Positions 9,884-18,746 of a stretch of DNA of 47,229 nt are shown here, one piece after another. Both the position numbers and the translations under genes were made by a program. The stretch lies in contig JALOAH010000027.1 in assembly GCA_023228865.1 (NCBI GenBank), positions 1 through 47,229 on the forward strand, in the 5' to 3' direction. Below the pieces are notes generated by a model. The model was not told the origin of the DNA, searched no databases, and worked only from the letters and a program-made list of their open reading frames with translations. The DNA comes from Porticoccaceae bacterium. Lineage in GTDB: Bacteria; Pseudomonadota; Gammaproteobacteria; Pseudomonadales; Porticoccaceae. How positions within the stretch are numbered: position 1 is the first letter of the stretch; the number at the start of each line of letters is the position of its first letter.

Positions 9884-11137
9884 TCAATAATCGCTTAAAT
9901 CCCGTTTAATCATCGAGTATCCCCATAATACGAATGACCGGATTTTATGCCCCCACAGGTCCCCCGGCTCCTCGTCGCCCGCATAGGTGTAAACGGGTTT
10001 TCCTTGATAGGCCCAGACCATCAGGGGAGTGACATCGGGATCGGCAGGCGCGTATTGATGCGCACCAGTTGGATCCACCGGGATTACAGTCCAGGTCGTT
10101 CCCACAGCCGTTGAGCCTGGCGAGGCCACCACCGGACGCCAAGTATTCATACAGGTTTCCCCCGCACCACAAATACTGGTCCTATAGACCTGGGGAGCAT
10201 CAGGTGTGTCACACGGCAGTCTGTCCGGCGATTCATCTATGCAGTTCCAGACATAGATTGTCATGCCATTTTTGTCTGCAAACACCTCGCCCTCGGTAGT
10301 CATCTGCACAGAGATGTCATCGGGCGGTGAAAGCCGCGGAGACAAGATCACAGGTGTCCAACCCTGTTCGGCGCTTCCTTGGAGGTCACCCGGCGCTCGG
10401 TCCTTACCATAGGTATACAAGAGCTTGCCATTCCTCGCCCATTGGCGTGATCCATCTGCCTGAACTTCGATGGACCATGGGGTATCAGCATCGTCCAGGC
10501 GTATCATTGCCGGCGCATGAAAAGGCCGCCATTCCCTGCCACAAGCATCCTTACATGGATCTGTATCGTCCACCCCGGAGTACAATGTCATTCCGTCACT
10601 CCCCGTCAGCACATAACCAGAGCGGGTTATCCTTGCCGACATGCTGGCTGGAACATCCGGAGGTGCGAATAGAGGGTTGCGGGCGAGAAAACCGCGATTA
10701 CTGGTCATGTCTCCCGGACTTTTATCATACATGGAGGTGTAGACCGGCTTGCCCTTGTAGGACCACTGGAAGGTACCGTCATGACGCTCAAACACAGACC
10801 AATCGCCCACTGGCGACGCATCGCTCTCAGCTCTGAGAGGTGGCCAGGCCTGCTCACATGTAGGCCGGGTTTCCGGGTCGGGCAGGAACGTCGGATTCTG
10901 CCCCTGACCCAACACTTGGTGATACTGCTTATCGTTGCAGTTCGAAGCATTGGGCTGGTCATCACCCGGATATGTGTACAGGGTGAAGCCGCCTGCATTG
11001 ACAAACAGCGATCCCTGCTCGTCTGACTCGATGACCTTGACTGCGTCCGGCATCAGTAGATGCTGCGAACTTCCAGCCATCGACAGAGAGGCCCACATTA
11101 GACTACCTAGAAGAACACCGCTAACAGCGATACGCAT
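9884..11137 (-). CDS. Three-module Lipoprotein_15 protein, cassette A
   Basis: 417 residues with a signal peptide (MRIAVSGVLLGSLMWASLSMAG) and three diverged copies of the PF03640 secreted repeat. Each has GxTLY or GMTIY, paired cysteines before W(R/P)P, and a W-x-QW-Y-GKP(V/L)YTY-D-PGD ending (modules at about 25-135, 145-250 and 255-405). A longer upstream frame begins inside the preceding DUF1552 gene; I chose 11137 because it begins the signal peptide and has AGG nine bases upstream. The paired cysteines could form disulfides or bind metal; neither is shown. It is the last gene of cassette A, 64 bases after DUF1552. The cassette B protein has the same architecture. Confidence 0.82.
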   Translation of the reverse strand: MRIAVSGVLLGSLMWASLSMAGSSQHLLMPDAVKVIESDEQGSLFVNAGGFTLYTYPGDDQPNASNCNDKQYHQVLGQGQNPTFLPDPETRPTCEQAWPPLRAESDASPVGDWSVFERHDGTFQWSYKGKPVYTSMYDKSPGDMTSNRGFLARNPLFAPPDVPASMSARITRSGYVLTGSDGMTLYSGVDDTDPCKDACGREWRPFHAPAMIRLDDADTPWSIEVQADGSRQWARNGKLLYTYGKDRAPGDLQGSAEQGWTPVILSPRLSPPDDISVQMTTEGEVFADKNGMTIYVWNCIDESPDRLPCDTPDAPQVYRTSICGAGETCMNTWRPVVASPGSTAVGTTWTVIPVDPTGAHQYAPADPDVTPLMVWAYQGKPVYTYAGDEEPGDLWGHKIRSFVLWGYSMIKRDLSDY

Positions 11138-11201
11138 AGTGATTAACCTGTCAAGTGCCCGCAATCTCCAATCAACCGATAAACGGAGAGTGCGGGTGTC
11201 A

Positions 11202-12545
11202 TTAAACGAGAATTTCCGAAATATCCGTTGTCGCTCGGTTCGCACCCTCTCCCCAGGAAGCCACATCGATACCCATCACCCGTTGTAGCGTGAACGGCAA
11301 CCGCGTACCTGGCGTAAGGCCGCCGTCAACATGCAATCCAGTTTTCAACCTTCCTCCGGCAGTGCCGGCGGTGAACATCGGAATTCCATCGATAGAATGT
11401 ATTTTCGCGTAGTTCTGATCGGAATGAGCGTATATCAATGTATTGTCAAGAAGACTGCCATCACCCTCCGGGAAATCGGCAAACTGCTTTACAAAATATG
11501 CCCAGGATTCCATTGCGCGCCGGTTAAACCAAGATGCCATCACCTGATATCCGAGAACAGGGTCTTCGATCTCTTCATGGGTAATAGTGTGATGGCCCTT
11601 GTCATAGCCCGCTTTCACTGTATTCGCAAACGAGTTTGCATAGGTCATGTTGAATACTTTTGTCTGGTTACAGGCAAGCGCCATAACCAGTATCTGGGTC
11701 ATCAACTCATGGCGCTGAGCGACCAGCTTGGAGTCCACTCCACTGGGAAACTCCTCATCAATAACACCTGGCTTCTGACAGGCTGGCCTCGGCTCCGGCT
11801 TTTCGAGATATAGCGCCAGCTGATTCTCGACATCCCTAAGTCCAGTAAAATATTGATCGAGTCTGACTTTGTCTTCGTGCCCAAGAGATCGGCTGAGCGA
11901 CGCCGTCTGCTCCACCACTCCAGAGAGAACACTTTTTTCCGCCATAATTTTCGGATCTGGTGTAAACGTGCCGGAGTTGGGATCATGGAACCGTGGACCA
12001 AAAAGATTCTGATAAAGCTTGGCCGGTGACACCTCCGGTACGTTATAGGCATTTCTACCCCTAAAACTGTAGGTATCCCGGGCGTCACCTGTCGCCGTGA
12101 CATCCAGCGCCCGGAAGGGAGTTCCCCGCCCGATGGCATCAGCTATAGTGACATCCACACTTTGTCCGGGAAGATCGCCCCTGTCGAGTGGAACTCCACC
12201 ACTCCTGAGAACCACCCATCCTGTGTAATGGCAGAGATTGGGTCTTCCATCCGTGGTGGCATTGAAATTGGTGAATAGATTGATGTGCTGCTTGATGGAT
12301 GCCAGGGACTCGATTTCCTCCGGCAAATCGAAATCTTTGCCTGTTTTCTTTGGCACGAATATATTCTTGTTCATCCCAAGCCCCCAGAACCAGGTGCCAA
12401 ACCGTACTGGAATAGGGGCACCTGATGCCAAAGCAGTGCCATTTGCGTTAAGAAATATCTCCAGAAAAGGCAATCCGACGGTAACCGCGGAACCTGCCAT
12501 CATGCCTCTCAGGAATCTCCTTCTTGTCATATCTTTTCTAGCCAT
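11202..12545 (-). CDS. Tat-exported HXXSHH (DUF1552) protein, cassette A, with altered motif
   Basis: 447 residues. The N-terminus TRRRFLRGMMAGSAVTVGLPFLE is a twin-arginine signal, so the protein is folded, perhaps with a metal, before export. The body matches PF07586 (HXXSHH, formerly DUF1552), a family of unknown function mostly known from planctomycetes and relatives; I recall it being placed near the alkaline-phosphatase superfamily, and the late DNTLIYAHSDQ segment fits that. The naming motif reads YDKGHH at 314-319: the first His is Tyr and Ser is Gly, while the last two His remain. The cassette B copy is intact. It lies 40 bases after the DUF1592 gene, its usual partner. Confidence 0.88.
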   Translation of the reverse strand: MARKDMTRRRFLRGMMAGSAVTVGLPFLEIFLNANGTALASGAPIPVRFGTWFWGLGMNKNIFVPKKTGKDFDLPEEIESLASIKQHINLFTNFNATTDGRPNLCHYTGWVVLRSGGVPLDRGDLPGQSVDVTIADAIGRGTPFRALDVTATGDARDTYSFRGRNAYNVPEVSPAKLYQNLFGPRFHDPNSGTFTPDPKIMAEKSVLSGVVEQTASLSRSLGHEDKVRLDQYFTGLRDVENQLALYLEKPEPRPACQKPGVIDEEFPSGVDSKLVAQRHELMTQILVMALACNQTKVFNMTYANSFANTVKAGYDKGHHTITHEEIEDPVLGYQVMASWFNRRAMESWAYFVKQFADFPEGDGSLLDNTLIYAHSDQNYAKIHSIDGIPMFTAGTAGGRLKTGLHVDGGLTPGTRLPFTLQRVMGIDVASWGEGANRATTDISEILV

Positions 12546-12585
12546 ATCAATCTCCTCCTCCGGAAAATATCAGGGCATGCAAGCT

Positions 12586-14262
12586 TTAATGAACCGATAC
12601 AATTTCTTCAGCTGCGGACTCTTCCTCAAGCGAGACGGCAAAGAATGCCTCATCGAGTGCAATATTCCTCATCAACTCAGGGACTCTGTATCCCAGCTTC
12701 GAAAACCGCTTTTCCAATCTCTCGACAACCGTCCTGTCTTCAAATTGAATTTGACGATTGATACTGTGTGCGAACATGCGCTCGACCAGGCAGGCGGTGG
12801 TCGCTGGGTTATTTCTAACAGCCTCACCCAGGGTTGCCGGATCATGAAACGGAATACCGTCCAATTCTCCACTGACGTCAATGACGACACCGTTCTCAGT
12901 CGTGCGGAATTGCCCAGCCCCATCAAAATTTTCCAGCCCGAGGCCGACAGGGTCGGTGATCATGTGGCAGTTCGCGCAAGCGGCATCGCTGCTGTGACGC
13001 ACCAAACGCTCCCGTGCCGTCTTGAACTCGCCTGCCGGATCCTCAAAATTTGAGAAATCCACATTAGGCGGCGGGAGGGGAACCGGTTGACACAGCAGTG
13101 ATTCGCGAACACCCACGCCACGCACCGTTGGCGAGCTTCTTCCCGGGTGAGAATGTAGCGACAGGAAACCGACGTGGCTCAGCAGGCCTGCACGACTATC
13201 GCTACGTGGAAACTCATAAGGCACGAAATCTACACCCGGATCGACCGGCACTTGGTAGAGGGCACCAAGGGCATTGCTCATGTAAGTCTTTCGAGTCGTA
13301 AAAATGTCGCGGTAGTCTCCACGCAAATCAACCAGATGATGGGTGATCATGCGTAGTATCTGTTCCGCAGCATCCTCCGATGCACTAGGACTGTAGGCAG
13401 GGTAAATCAGGCTATCTTTCGCCAGATTCTCAAACTCGTCGAATTGCAGCATGTCGGCGAAAAATCCGCGAATGGACTCCCGATATTTCGGCGCAGAAAG
13501 CATCCGTTCCACCTGGCGTTCCAAACCGGCCCGATCGTGCAACTCACCGCTTTCCGCCGCCTCGAGCAATTGCTCATCCGGGCTGCTATTCCATAGAAAA
13601 AAACTTAACCGCGATGCTTTGGAATAACCATCGAGACGATGCTGCTCAGGCTTTCCAGGCACATCCTCGAGGCGGTCCGCTATCAAGACGAACTCGCTGG
13701 AGGCCAGCATGGCTGTCAGTACATAAGTCAAGCCCAGGTAGAAATCATTCACGGTATCCGCTGCGCTTCCGGCCATTGTCACATAACCAGACACCTCCTC
13801 CTCTTGCAGCGCGCGCCGATACAGCAGGCGGCCGACTTGCTCGATAAAGAGTGTTGCACATTGCGCATCTGCACCCTCTGCATTAGCGGGGTTGCATGGA
13901 ACCAGGTATTCCCTTCGTCCAGGCTCCATAACTTGTCTTGCAATCTGATTGCCATAGCGGTAGAAACGCTCCACAACACCGGGAGTGATGGCTGTGTTTG
14001 CGGAGCCCAGGGCCAGCAGTCCATCGATCCGGTTGACCGGCGGAAATTGGGGCGGAACACTAATGTCTTCTCCAAAGACATAGGCAATGGTATTGGCATA
14101 TTGTGATTGATTTATCAGCTTCACGGTGGGAGGTCCGGCGTGGACCGGCTCTCCTTCCAGCAACCCCAGCACCAGATACCCTCCTCCCAGCAGGGCAACC
14201 AATCCGAAAAGTAAAACCGCGATTCTTGCCGATCTTTTCTTGAATGAGTTTCTGTTTTTCAT
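12586..14262 (-). CDS. Membrane-anchored DUF1592-family protein with one CxxCH, cassette A
   Basis: 558 residues. One transmembrane segment (13-33) anchors a periplasmic body with the planctomycete-type domain series: DUF1587-like (NQSQYANTIAYVFGED), DUF1595-like (CATLFIEQVGRLLYRRAL), DUF1592 (RLSFFLWNSSPDEQLLEAA), DUF1588 (RSSPTVRG through HSSDAACANCH) and DUF1585 (LENFDGAGQFR to the end). CANCH at 429-433 can attach heme c. Many relatives carry an extra N-terminal cytochrome domain that is absent here. The role is unknown; the regular pairing with HXXSHH proteins suggests a joint oxidoreductase. The gene starts two bases after the stop of the upstream unknown gene, so translation is probably coupled. 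Confidence 0.88.
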   Translation of the reverse strand: MKNRNSFKKRSARIAVLLFGLVALLGGGYLVLGLLEGEPVHAGPPTVKLINQSQYANTIAYVFGEDISVPPQFPPVNRIDGLLALGSANTAITPGVVERFYRYGNQIARQVMEPGRREYLVPCNPANAEGADAQCATLFIEQVGRLLYRRALQEEEVSGYVTMAGSAADTVNDFYLGLTYVLTAMLASSEFVLIADRLEDVPGKPEQHRLDGYSKASRLSFFLWNSSPDEQLLEAAESGELHDRAGLERQVERMLSAPKYRESIRGFFADMLQFDEFENLAKDSLIYPAYSPSASEDAAEQILRMITHHLVDLRGDYRDIFTTRKTYMSNALGALYQVPVDPGVDFVPYEFPRSDSRAGLLSHVGFLSLHSHPGRSSPTVRGVGVRESLLCQPVPLPPPNVDFSNFEDPAGEFKTARERLVRHSSDAACANCHMITDPVGLGLENFDGAGQFRTTENGVVIDVSGELDGIPFHDPATLGEAVRNNPATTACLVERMFAHSINRQIQFEDRTVVERLEKRFSKLGYRVPELMRNIALDEAFFAVSLEEESAAEEIVSVH

Positions 14263-14264
14263 GA

Positions 14265-15440
14265 CTACTCCGAGCTGCCATCAGCCATCTGGGGTTCCTT
14301 CCCGATACCTTGCTGTTCCTGCGAATGGATGATAAACGTGCGGGCAAATCCCACTTTGTAAGCACTGGATATAGTGGTAAATCGACCACTGTCGTCCGGA
14401 TGGCCATCCGCGAGCCTTTTCAGCCCTTCATAGGTGGCCGGGCCGCTCCAACCAATTACATCGGCGATAAAATGCGCACCCCAGGTTTTGGCGAACATCA
14501 GATACCAGCGTTCAACATCCGTGTACCCTCCCAGCAAGCCCTCTGCTCCTGTGGGCGAGAGCGCCAACCGGAACCGCGCATCTCTGATCAGCGTCTCGCC
14601 TGGCATACCCACCTGTTCGTAGTCGGGCAGGCGAATATCTTCAGGTTCGGTATGTAACACACCGTCAACGATGCGTCCTTGTAACTGATGGATGAAACGC
14701 TTGCCCTCCACTGTGTCGACCCTCTGGCTTCTGAAAGGTATCAGCTTGCCATCGGGCCCACCTTCGACAGGATCCAGTCCCCGGTACAGCATTACAGTAA
14801 CGTTATCGTCATTTTTTTCGTCATCGACTCCAGTGATTTCAATCAATACGCGCGGCTTGTGCGACGCCCTCACCTCGCGATTGAGAACACCTACGGCCAT
14901 TCCCCCTTCACGCCAGCCAGGAATACAACCGACAACCCTGTATAGTTGGTTATCGATGCCCTCTTCGCCATCGGGACTGGTAAAACTGCTTTCGCCCACC
15001 TTGCCATCCAAGTTGAGCCCAAGAGCCGTCTTCCCCTGTATCTCTCTCAGCGGCAACGGATCTTTGATCACAGTAGGATGATAAAATACATTTTCACCTT
15101 GCGGACCGCGGTGGGTGTAGTAAGCATACTTCTTCAGCATCTCATCCCGCGCTTCCTGCGTCGGGAACTGTGCCCTGAAATTGTCCCCCTGGGTATGGTG
15201 GAATCCCTCCGGACACTCCTCTTTACCATCGACGGTTTGGTACAGCGCTATATTCCAATAGCCCAGTACCAGCCCTATACGGCTATCATCGGTAGGCAAT
15301 GCCGGCCCAGATACTTCTGCCTGTGACTGGGGACCGAACAACATACAGGTCAACACCAACGACTTGGCGCCAAGCCAGAAAGCCGAAGCAATTGCTGCAG
15401 TGCAACCATCACCGCGGTCACCAAAACTTGTTATTGACAT
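14265..15440 (-). CDS. Exported protein of unknown family, first gene of cassette A
   Basis: About 391 residues from the ATG at 15440; an ATG at 15509 would add 23 residues that do not look like a signal peptide. The start is uncertain because the hydrophobic run (AFWLGAKSLVLTCMLFG) lies some 20 residues in. Blocks shared with the cassette B homologue (25522-26661) are LVLGYWN, EECPEGFH, YYTHRGPQGENVFYHPTVI, DPLPLR, GLNLDGKV, SPDGEEGIDNQLYRVVGC and the ending GWSGPATYEGLKR. Two cysteines (ECP and GCIPGW) are invariant between them and may pair. I recognise no Pfam domain. Its fixed position directly before the DUF1592 gene suggests it belongs to the same complex or pathway. Confidence 0.8.
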   Translation of the reverse strand: MSITSFGDRGDGCTAAIASAFWLGAKSLVLTCMLFGPQSQAEVSGPALPTDDSRIGLVLGYWNIALYQTVDGKEECPEGFHHTQGDNFRAQFPTQEARDEMLKKYAYYTHRGPQGENVFYHPTVIKDPLPLREIQGKTALGLNLDGKVGESSFTSPDGEEGIDNQLYRVVGCIPGWREGGMAVGVLNREVRASHKPRVLIEITGVDDEKNDDNVTVMLYRGLDPVEGGPDGKLIPFRSQRVDTVEGKRFIHQLQGRIVDGVLHTEPEDIRLPDYEQVGMPGETLIRDARFRLALSPTGAEGLLGGYTDVERWYLMFAKTWGAHFIADVIGWSGPATYEGLKRLADGHPDDSGRFTTISSAYKVGFARTFIIHSQEQQGIGKEPQMADGSSE

Positions 15441-15804
15441 ACTATTCCAACCACCCTGAACCCCTGATCTTGCCGGAGAATATTCATCTGCCCATGACCC
15501 GAGAGCCATGGATATATGAACTCCCTTATTTCTATTTCTATGCTACTTGTTACACCATAAATAGCCATGCAAAATTGTTGCCTTGTTCTGTACTTTTATT
15601 TTATTGGCGAGGAATGCCGCTCATGACTTGTCACCTATAGCCGAGAATATTCATGACAGCATCTTAATCTGACACACTCATCAGCTTCCCCGAGCTTCCG
15701 TTACAGCAGCCTATTGAATATATCGATGAAAGATTCTGTAAAACAGACATGCGGCAACCCTGCCTCGGAAAGATGCCGGGCATCGGGTGCCGCAGGTTTT
15801 ATTG
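15441..15804. other. Intergenic region between amidohydrolase and cassette A
   Basis: This 364-base gap carries the terminator-like hairpin listed separately and an AT-rich stretch (about 15520-15620) that probably holds the cassette A promoter. No clear -35/-10 pair could be chosen. An open frame on the plus strand is a shadow without a ribosome site. Confidence 0.4.
15750..15794 (-). terminator. Terminator-like hairpin after the amidohydrolase gene
   Basis: On the minus strand TGCGGCACCC pairs with GGGTTGCCGCA (one bulged base); a second perfect inverted repeat, GATGCC-G-GGCATC (15772-15784), lies inside. TGTCTGTTTT follows on the transcribed side, a short T-rich tail. It lies 11 bases beyond the amidohydrolase stop and would separate that unit from cassette A. 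Confidence 0.5.
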
Positions 15805-17169
15805 TTATGCGTTACAGGCCTGTAAGTCCTCACTGACAAGTTCGGCAAGAACACCAGTATCGACGACTTCCGGAGGCACTTTGAAATTCGCACGGCGATC
15901 AAAGTCATCGATGATTTTTTCACTGAGCGAACCGCTGTGACCAAGAATATCCTTCTCCTGTGGTCCGATACGTTCAGCCAAGTCCCGCAATTTACTGCGA
16001 TCTAGGTTATAGCAATCCATGGCATTTTCGCCCAGCATCATTCGCAACTGATTCTCGGGAACGCCCGCAAACACTGCCCGCATCCAATCGCGGGTATTGG
16101 GCCAGGTGCCTTCAGGATGAGGATAATCGGTACCGAAGATAAACCGATCGACACCTATCTCATGACGCATCTGGATTTCCTCGATCTTGGGTGACGAGGG
16201 TGTCACGTAACAGTTGTGACGGAAATATTCGCTGGGCCTCTTTGCCAGCTTCACGCCTGATGCCGCCAGCTTCTGATCCAGAAAATTGATGGTTGCGGGT
16301 ATCCATTCGGCACGGATTTCAGTCATGGCCAACTTGAGCCGGGGATAGCGATCGAAGACACCGCCCAGCATCAGTTGCCACATGGCCCTGCGCGGCTCCA
16401 TGCCAAGGGCATTGGGCGATCGGCGGCTCTTTTTGAGGTCCTCAGCCATCGATATGAACCTTCCCTCCCTTGCCGCCTCCTCGATAGGTTGTCCGCCGGT
16501 CATCATTTCGGCAAATTTAAAGAACAGGCCCTGATTGAGTCCCCATCCAGCATGGATGGAAAGCACCAGCCCCAGTTCCTCGCAGGCGGCCCAGAAAGGC
16601 TCGTAATACTTGTCGTAGAGAGGTGGCAGAAATTCATCTGCCACAATTCCAGGCACGCCCACCGAGACAAATCCATTACTCGCCACCCAGCGCAATTCAC
16701 GGATGGTAGCCGCCATATCCCGGCATGGACCCGGGTCGGCAACTCCAAACGTTCTCCCTTCTGTAGCGGCCATATGGTCGGCCAGCCAGCGATGATAGGC
16801 CTGCGCGCCCACCTGTCTCAACTCAGGAGTGCTGGGCCTGTTGATGATCGAGAAGAATGGCATGGTCGCATGCTGGTGACCTTGGTGGATAATCTCTGCG
16901 ACAACACCTTCCGAGTCCATTTCCTTTAGACGGCGCTGGGGGTCCCATCCTCCATGCTGTCCGCCGGAACGGATAGCATTGCGGTCGTCAATGATATCAA
17001 GTGCTTCTTCAGGAAAACGGCTTTGACCCTCGGTAACCAGCAAAAACTCTCGCTCTTCCTGTTCTGCCTGCTTTAGTGCATCCCAGTATTTGGCTGGCAT
17101 GTACTCTTTATAATCCGCAACCCTGGTACCGGCATGCCCATCGCCTGAAATAATACAGATTCTGCTCAT
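15805..17169 (-). CDS. Amidohydrolase 2 family (ACMSD-like) metal-dependent hydrolase
   Basis: 454 residues from 17169, chosen because AAGGAA lies six bases upstream; an upstream ATG would add 20 residues. The fold is the amidohydrolase_2/ACMSD family (PF04909), metal-dependent TIM barrels that hydrolyse or decarboxylate cyclic and aromatic acids. Visible marks: SGDGHAG near the N-terminus (one His where DxHxH is common), SIHAGWG in the middle, TEIRAEWIP, and the late GTDYPHPEGTWPNTR with the conserved Asp. No signal peptide is present, so it should act in the cytoplasm, unlike most of its neighbours. It follows GST copy 2 by 91 bases and ends this half-cluster. A role in breaking down the imported substrate is inference. 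Confidence 0.85.
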   Translation of the reverse strand: MSRICIISGDGHAGTRVADYKEYMPAKYWDALKQAEQEEREFLLVTEGQSRFPEEALDIIDDRNAIRSGGQHGGWDPQRRLKEMDSEGVVAEIIHQGHQHATMPFFSIINRPSTPELRQVGAQAYHRWLADHMAATEGRTFGVADPGPCRDMAATIRELRWVASNGFVSVGVPGIVADEFLPPLYDKYYEPFWAACEELGLVLSIHAGWGLNQGLFFKFAEMMTGGQPIEEAAREGRFISMAEDLKKSRRSPNALGMEPRRAMWQLMLGGVFDRYPRLKLAMTEIRAEWIPATINFLDQKLAASGVKLAKRPSEYFRHNCYVTPSSPKIEEIQMRHEIGVDRFIFGTDYPHPEGTWPNTRDWMRAVFAGVPENQLRMMLGENAMDCYNLDRSKLRDLAERIGPQEKDILGHSGSLSEKIIDDFDRRANFKVPPEVVDTGVLAELVSEDLQACNA

Positions 17170-17260
17170 AACTGATTCCTTCCTGCTTGATGTTCGATTC
17201 GGTGTACGATATTCCAGCTCTGCAATCACTGCTGAAGACTGACGACACTTTCTTTAAAGA

Positions 17261-18010
17261 TCATCCCGGCACCCCGATAAAGCCATTTGGCAGAGACACT
17301 TCACGCATTTTCAGGAATGCAGGCCTTCCTTCCACCCTTTTCATCCAGTCCATCACTTTGGGATAGGGGGTCATATCATGCTTGGCCACCATCGAAACAA
17401 AATTGATATTGAAATGCATCATGATATCTGCAATAGAAAATTCAGCGCCGCCGAAGTAGGGAAACCTTGACAGATGATCCTCCAGATAGACAAGGACCTG
17501 GTCAGATTTTCCCAATTGGCTTTGGACCACCGGCGGGGTTTCTCCGGTGATTGCCCTTTGCAAAAGGAATTCAGTGATAAAACGCGGTGCGGCAGAACCC
17601 TCGGCAAAATGCAGCCACTGAAGGTACTTCGGATAATCTCCAGAATCATGCGCAGGCGTCAGCTTCCCACTGCCATGGCGCTCATCAAGAAGCTGTAGTA
17701 TGGCCGCGGATTCGACCAGCACTTCGTCGCCGTATACCACCGTCGGGAATATTGGCATCAAAGGATTGACCTCCTTAGCCATCTGCATACTGGCCCTCAG
17801 ATCACCAGATTTGAACTTGAGGTCGTAGGGAATTCCCGCCTCTTCGCAATACCAGACGATCCGCTCGGACCGTCTTCCTTCAATATGATAAATCGTCACA
17901 ATGGGCTCGCCAGCGGGAACAGAGCCAGATGAATCGGCACTGACCTGGAAAGACACCAATGACGCCAATAGAAAAGCAAAAACAGCTGCTGAAACAGATT
18001 TCATTACCAT
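17261..18010 (-). CDS. Exported glutathione-S-transferase-fold protein (copy 2)
   Basis: 249 residues from the ATG at 18010, which has AAGGAG six bases upstream; the longer frame start lacks such a site. The signal peptide (MKSVSAAVFAFLLASLVSFQVSA) is followed by the same two-domain GST layout as copy 1: TIYHIEGRRSERIVWYCEE, cis-Pro in FPTVVYG, glutathione contact ESAAI, and the helical domain with FSIADIMMHFNINF. By eye about three quarters of residues match copy 1, but the signal peptides differ in sequence, so export has been kept by selection while the leader drifted. It lies between the HiPIP and amidohydrolase genes. Confidence 0.88.
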   Translation of the reverse strand: MVMKSVSAAVFAFLLASLVSFQVSADSSGSVPAGEPIVTIYHIEGRRSERIVWYCEEAGIPYDLKFKSGDLRASMQMAKEVNPLMPIFPTVVYGDEVLVESAAILQLLDERHGSGKLTPAHDSGDYPKYLQWLHFAEGSAAPRFITEFLLQRAITGETPPVVQSQLGKSDQVLVYLEDHLSRFPYFGGAEFSIADIMMHFNINFVSMVAKHDMTPYPKVMDWMKRVEGRPAFLKMREVSLPNGFIGVPG

Positions 18011-18025
18011 GCGATACTCCTTAAC

Positions 18026-18241
18026 CATATAGAAACCGCAGCCCTATCCTCCGCCCGCGGCACCTCGGGCACAGCCGCCAAACTTGCCCCCGACATGGTC
18101 GTCGCGGGGTTGCTAAACGGCAAATACCTGCAAGATATTGTGGTTAGAGGATGGCTCCCTGTCCATGGATTTTCTAATGATTGTCCTGTATTATTTTTTC
18201 TGCTATTGGCTGCGTATACAGTGCTGGCCAGAACAGCTTAA
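18026..18241 (+). pseudogene. Possible decayed fragment of a recombinase-type protein
   Basis: The 278-base gap upstream of GST copy 2 has an open frame on the plus strand with no credible start. Its translation includes AAKLAPDMVVAGLLNGKYLQ, which reminds me of the C-terminal LAPDIVEAILDGRQ block of some site-specific recombinases. The local base mix (18050-18110 very G+C rich, then AT-rich) differs from its neighbours. The resemblance is from memory and short, so this could be chance. Confidence 0.2.
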
Positions 18242-18288
18242 TCCAGGAACCATATAGGCTCACCGGCTATCTTACTGACATGCTCGAG

Positions 18289-18606
18289 TCAGCTCACTTC
18301 GCTCCATGAATCACAATGACCGCCTGGATTCGCGGGGCCGGAGAATATCTGACACTGCCCACAACCGTTGTTTCCGCCCTGCGAATAAAACGCACAGTTG
18401 CTACAATGCATGTTCCCATGAGGCGATACTTCAACATAGTTCAAAGACTTTCGCAGGGCAGTTTCACCACGACGCAGATCCTTGTCACAGGCAAGGACGG
18501 AAGACTTTCCTCCGCAGCTGGCCACAAGTGGGCCAGCGGCCACAAGTAGGGAAACGTTTCTCACACTGCGAAGAAACCGACGCCTGCTGCAATCATATGA
18601 ACTCAT
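18289..18606 (-). CDS. High-potential iron-sulfur protein (HiPIP), Tat lipoprotein
   Basis: 105 residues from 18606. The N-terminus CSRRRFLRSVRNVSLLVAAGPLVASC is a twin-arginine signal ending in a possible lipobox (VASC, Cys31). The mature part is a HiPIP (PF01355): Cys68-x2-Cys71, Cys85, Cys98, plus CAFYSQ, CQIFSG and a terminal HCDSW. These carry one 4Fe-4S cluster and move single electrons at high potential in the periplasm, which fits export by Tat with the cluster in place. An extra Cys82 sits beside the ligand Cys85. It lies between a receptor gene and GST copy 2 and could accept electrons from the DUF1592 or HXXSHH proteins; this is inference. The longer frame start lies inside an inverted repeat and is unlikely. 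Confidence 0.9.
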   Translation of the reverse strand: MSSYDCSRRRFLRSVRNVSLLVAAGPLVASCGGKSSVLACDKDLRRGETALRKSLNYVEVSPHGNMHCSNCAFYSQGGNNGCGQCQIFSGPANPGGHCDSWSEVS

Positions 18607-18654
18607 AACTTCTATCTCTTGGTTGTTTGAACGGTTGTCAAAGCGGATATTCTG

Positions 18655-18693
18655 GCTGATTACCATCTACCAGCTAGATAGATGGTAATCAGC
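18655..18693. repeat. Perfect 15-base inverted repeat between receptor and HiPIP genes
   Basis: Arms GCTGATTACCATCTA (18655-18669) and TAGATGGTAATCAGC (18679-18693) are exact reverse complements around a nine-base loop. It sits 54 bases after the receptor stop and 49 bases before the HiPIP start. No T-run follows on the minus strand, so an mRNA-stabilising or processing hairpin, or an operator, is more likely than a terminator. Confidence 0.75.
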
Positions 18694-18746
18694 GCTGCCC
18701 TGCGGCCACTCCGTCGGCCATTGGGCCTGTCCACAGGGGAAATTTG

